Shown: positions 22,161 through 23,342 of the stretch, one piece after another
Layout: every line of letters begins with the position of its first letter
Position numbering within the stretch: position 1 is the first letter of the stretch
NCBI GenBank assembly: GCA_023395775.1
Contig: JAEWYA010000004.1
Span: forward strand, 1-23,342
Direction: 5' to 3'
Length of the DNA stretch: 23,342 nt
Source of the DNA: Bacillota bacterium
Lineage (GTDB): Bacteria; Bacillota; Clostridia; Oscillospirales; Oscillospiraceae
The notes under the pieces: model-generated
Databases searched by the model: none
Told to the model about the DNA's origin: nothing
Seen by the model: only the letters and a program-made list of their open reading frames with translations
Translations under genes and position numbers: made by a program

Positions 22161-22682
22161 GTGGCGTATTGGTTCTGGATCTTCGTGTTTTACAGCCTGG
22201 CCGGCTGTTTTCTGGAGCGGGCTTACGCCCACCGTACCACCGGCGAGGAGCATCCCGTCCGGCGGTGCCTGCTGTTTCTGCCTCTTTGCCCAGTGTACGG
22301 GCTGGGCGTTATGGCGGTGCTGGCTCTGCCCGCATCCATGCGGCAGGGGCTGTGGCTCCCGGTGGCGGGGGCCGCGGCCACCACCCTTGTGGAGTATTTC
22401 TACCACTGGGCCTGCGAGTCTCTGCTGGGCGTGAAATTCTGGGACTACTCCGGCATATGCGGCAATTTGCAGGGACGGGTATGCGTCCTCTTTTCCCTGG
22501 CATGGGGCGGTCTGACCGCTCTGGTGCTCTGGTTCATCCAGCCGCCGCTGGAGGCGCTGATCGCCGGCATCCCTCCGATTGTCACATACCTTGCGCTGCT
22601 GATTTTCACTGCCGACCTAGTGTGCTCCCTCCGCTTTCTCGCCGTCACCCACAGCGTGGAAGCGCTGCGGGGAAAGGCCTGA
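22161..22682 (+). CDS. PF06541-type membrane protein (putative ABC transporter permease)
   Basis: The 173-aa protein has about five membrane spans (near 4-20, 38-58, 65-85, 107-126 and 137-158). It carries the family block FWDYSGICGNLQGRVCVLFSLAWG (93-116). Databases often call this family putative ABC transporter type IV, but no ATPase or solute-binding gene is beside it here, so the transport role is unproven. The start is GTG at 22161, with GGAGG 8 nt upstream. Its first base lies 94 nt from the divergent UDG start. The stop is 2 nt from the convergent hydrolase stop. Confidence 0.85.
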   Translation: MAYWFWIFVFYSLAGCFLERAYAHRTTGEEHPVRRCLLFLPLCPVYGLGVMAVLALPASMRQGLWLPVAGAAATTLVEYFYHWACESLLGVKFWDYSGICGNLQGRVCVLFSLAWGGLTALVLWFIQPPLEALIAGIPPIVTYLALLIFTADLVCSLRFLAVTHSVEALRGKA

Positions 22683-22684
22683 AC

Positions 22685-23342
22685 CTACACCTCCGCCGGT
22701 ATCGGCAGCCGGGCCAGCAGCCAGGCCGCCAGATCCCCATAGACTTCCGTCCGGCAGGCGTCGTTCAAAATTTCATGCCGCGCGCCGGGATAGAGCTTCA
22801 CGGTAAGGTCCCGGACGCCCGCTCTGCGAAAGCTCTGATACGCCCGCCGCACGCCCTTTCCCCGCTCCCCCACCGGGTCTTCCCCGCCTGAGACAAACAG
22901 CACCGGCGTATTCCGGTTCATCCGCTCCACATTGCGCTGCCTTGTGATGAACGCGATGCCCCCCAGCATCTCCCGGAACAATCCCACACTGGGATTCTCC
23001 CCACAGTACGGGTCGGCAACGTAGGCGTCCGCCGCCGCGTCATCGGACGATACCCAGTCGAACGCCGTCCGGTTGGGGGCAAAGGCTTTGTTATAAGTCT
23101 CGAACGCCAGCTTTTGAATGACTGGGCTGGAGTTCTTCTCCCCCACCCTGCGGCTCTCGGCGGCGGCGATCACCCGGCCTCCCGCCACCAGCGCCGGGGA
23201 CATCTGGCCGGTCCCCATGAGGATCGCGCCGTCCACGGTGCCGGGATAGCAGATCAGATAGGTCCGGACCAGAAACGATCCCATGGAATGCCCCAGCAGG
23301 AAATACGGCAGGCCGAAAAATTTTCGGCTCTCCAGACTATGG
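22685..23342 (-). CDS. Alpha/beta hydrolase (lysophospholipase/monoacylglycerol lipase-like), partial
   Basis: This gene runs off the right edge; the frame is open through 23342 and the ATG at 23284 is internal. The visible 218 residues begin near LESRKFFGLPYFLLGHSMGSFLVRTY, with the nucleophile elbow GHSMGS. The likely acid is the Asp of SGGEDPVGE and the catalytic His is in GARHEIL near the C-terminus. The layout, with a lid region between elbow and Asp, fits the serine aminopeptidase S33/Hydrolase_4 group, which includes lysophospholipases and monoacylglycerol lipases. The substrate cannot be told. No signal peptide can be judged because the N-terminus is missing. Confidence 0.88.
   Translation of the reverse strand, partial: HSLESRKFFGLPYFLLGHSMGSFLVRTYLICYPGTVDGAILMGTGQMSPALVAGGRVIAAAESRRVGEKNSSPVIQKLAFETYNKAFAPNRTAFDWVSSDDAAADAYVADPYCGENPSVGLFREMLGGIAFITRQRNVERMNRNTPVLFVSGGEDPVGERGKGVRRAYQSFRRAGVRDLTVKLYPGARHEILNDACRTEVYGDLAAWLLARLPIPAEV

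Noticed and set aside
22068..22406. N-terminal extension of the UDG frame
   Set aside because: It overlaps the divergent PF06541 gene, lacks UDG similarity and has no SD. The start at 22067 is better.
1..23342. CRISPR arrays, tRNA or rRNA genes, transposons, prophage
   Set aside because: I saw no regularly spaced repeats, RNA gene patterns, transposase motifs or flanking target duplications. The content is core chromosome.

Overview
The window looks like chromosome of a spore-forming, low-to-mid G+C Firmicute. The best guess is the Oscillospiraceae / Clostridium cluster IV group (Flavonifractor or Oscillibacter-like). This rests on a spo0A-spoIVB pair, a meso-diaminopimelate-type MurE (DNPR motif), a PASTA-tailed division PBP, strong SD sites and GC-rich coding. 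The genus is inference; no rRNA is present.

Layout. From 19041 down to 1 every gene is on the minus strand. (a) 19041-16537: a four-gene operon rarD-rsmD-coaD-coiled-coil gene whose genes overlap by 10, 4 and 1 nt. It has its own promoter and ends at a strong intrinsic terminator (16417-16457). (b) 16303-2868: a division and cell wall (dcw) cluster, mraZ-rsmH-[55-aa DUF6440-like gene]-ftsL-pbp(ftsI/spoVD)-murE-mraY-ftsW-murG-murA-ftsQ-ftsZ. It starts from a sigma-A-type promoter overlapped by 10-bp-periodic MraZ boxes and ends at a terminator after ftsZ. ftsZ also has its own internal promoter. murF, murD, murC and ftsA are absent from their usual places. (c) 2509-528: spoIVB and spo0A, the late sporulation signalling protease and the master sporulation regulator. 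(d) 442-170: a small four-cysteine TSCPD protein. (e) 109-1: a consensus promoter, a palindrome and an SD site leading into a gene that runs off the left edge.

From 19252 to the right the layout is mixed. A plus-strand pair (Asp23/Gls24-like protein and FakA/YloV-like DAK protein) has its own promoter. A bidirectional terminator separates it from a convergent minus-strand family 4 uracil-DNA glycosylase. Then come a plus-strand PF06541 membrane protein and a minus-strand alpha/beta hydrolase cut by the right edge.

How the genes work together: MurE, MraY, MurG and MurA supply lipid-linked peptidoglycan precursor. FtsW with the PBP polymerises and crosslinks it at the septum, FtsL and FtsQ scaffold that complex, and FtsZ positions it. 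MraZ probably autoregulates the cluster. I found no clear new multi-gene system. The most unusual content is in the dcw cluster: an embedded DUF6440-like micro-gene, an incomplete Mur set, and several strong unexplained hairpins in the leaders of pbp, murA, murE and spoIVB.
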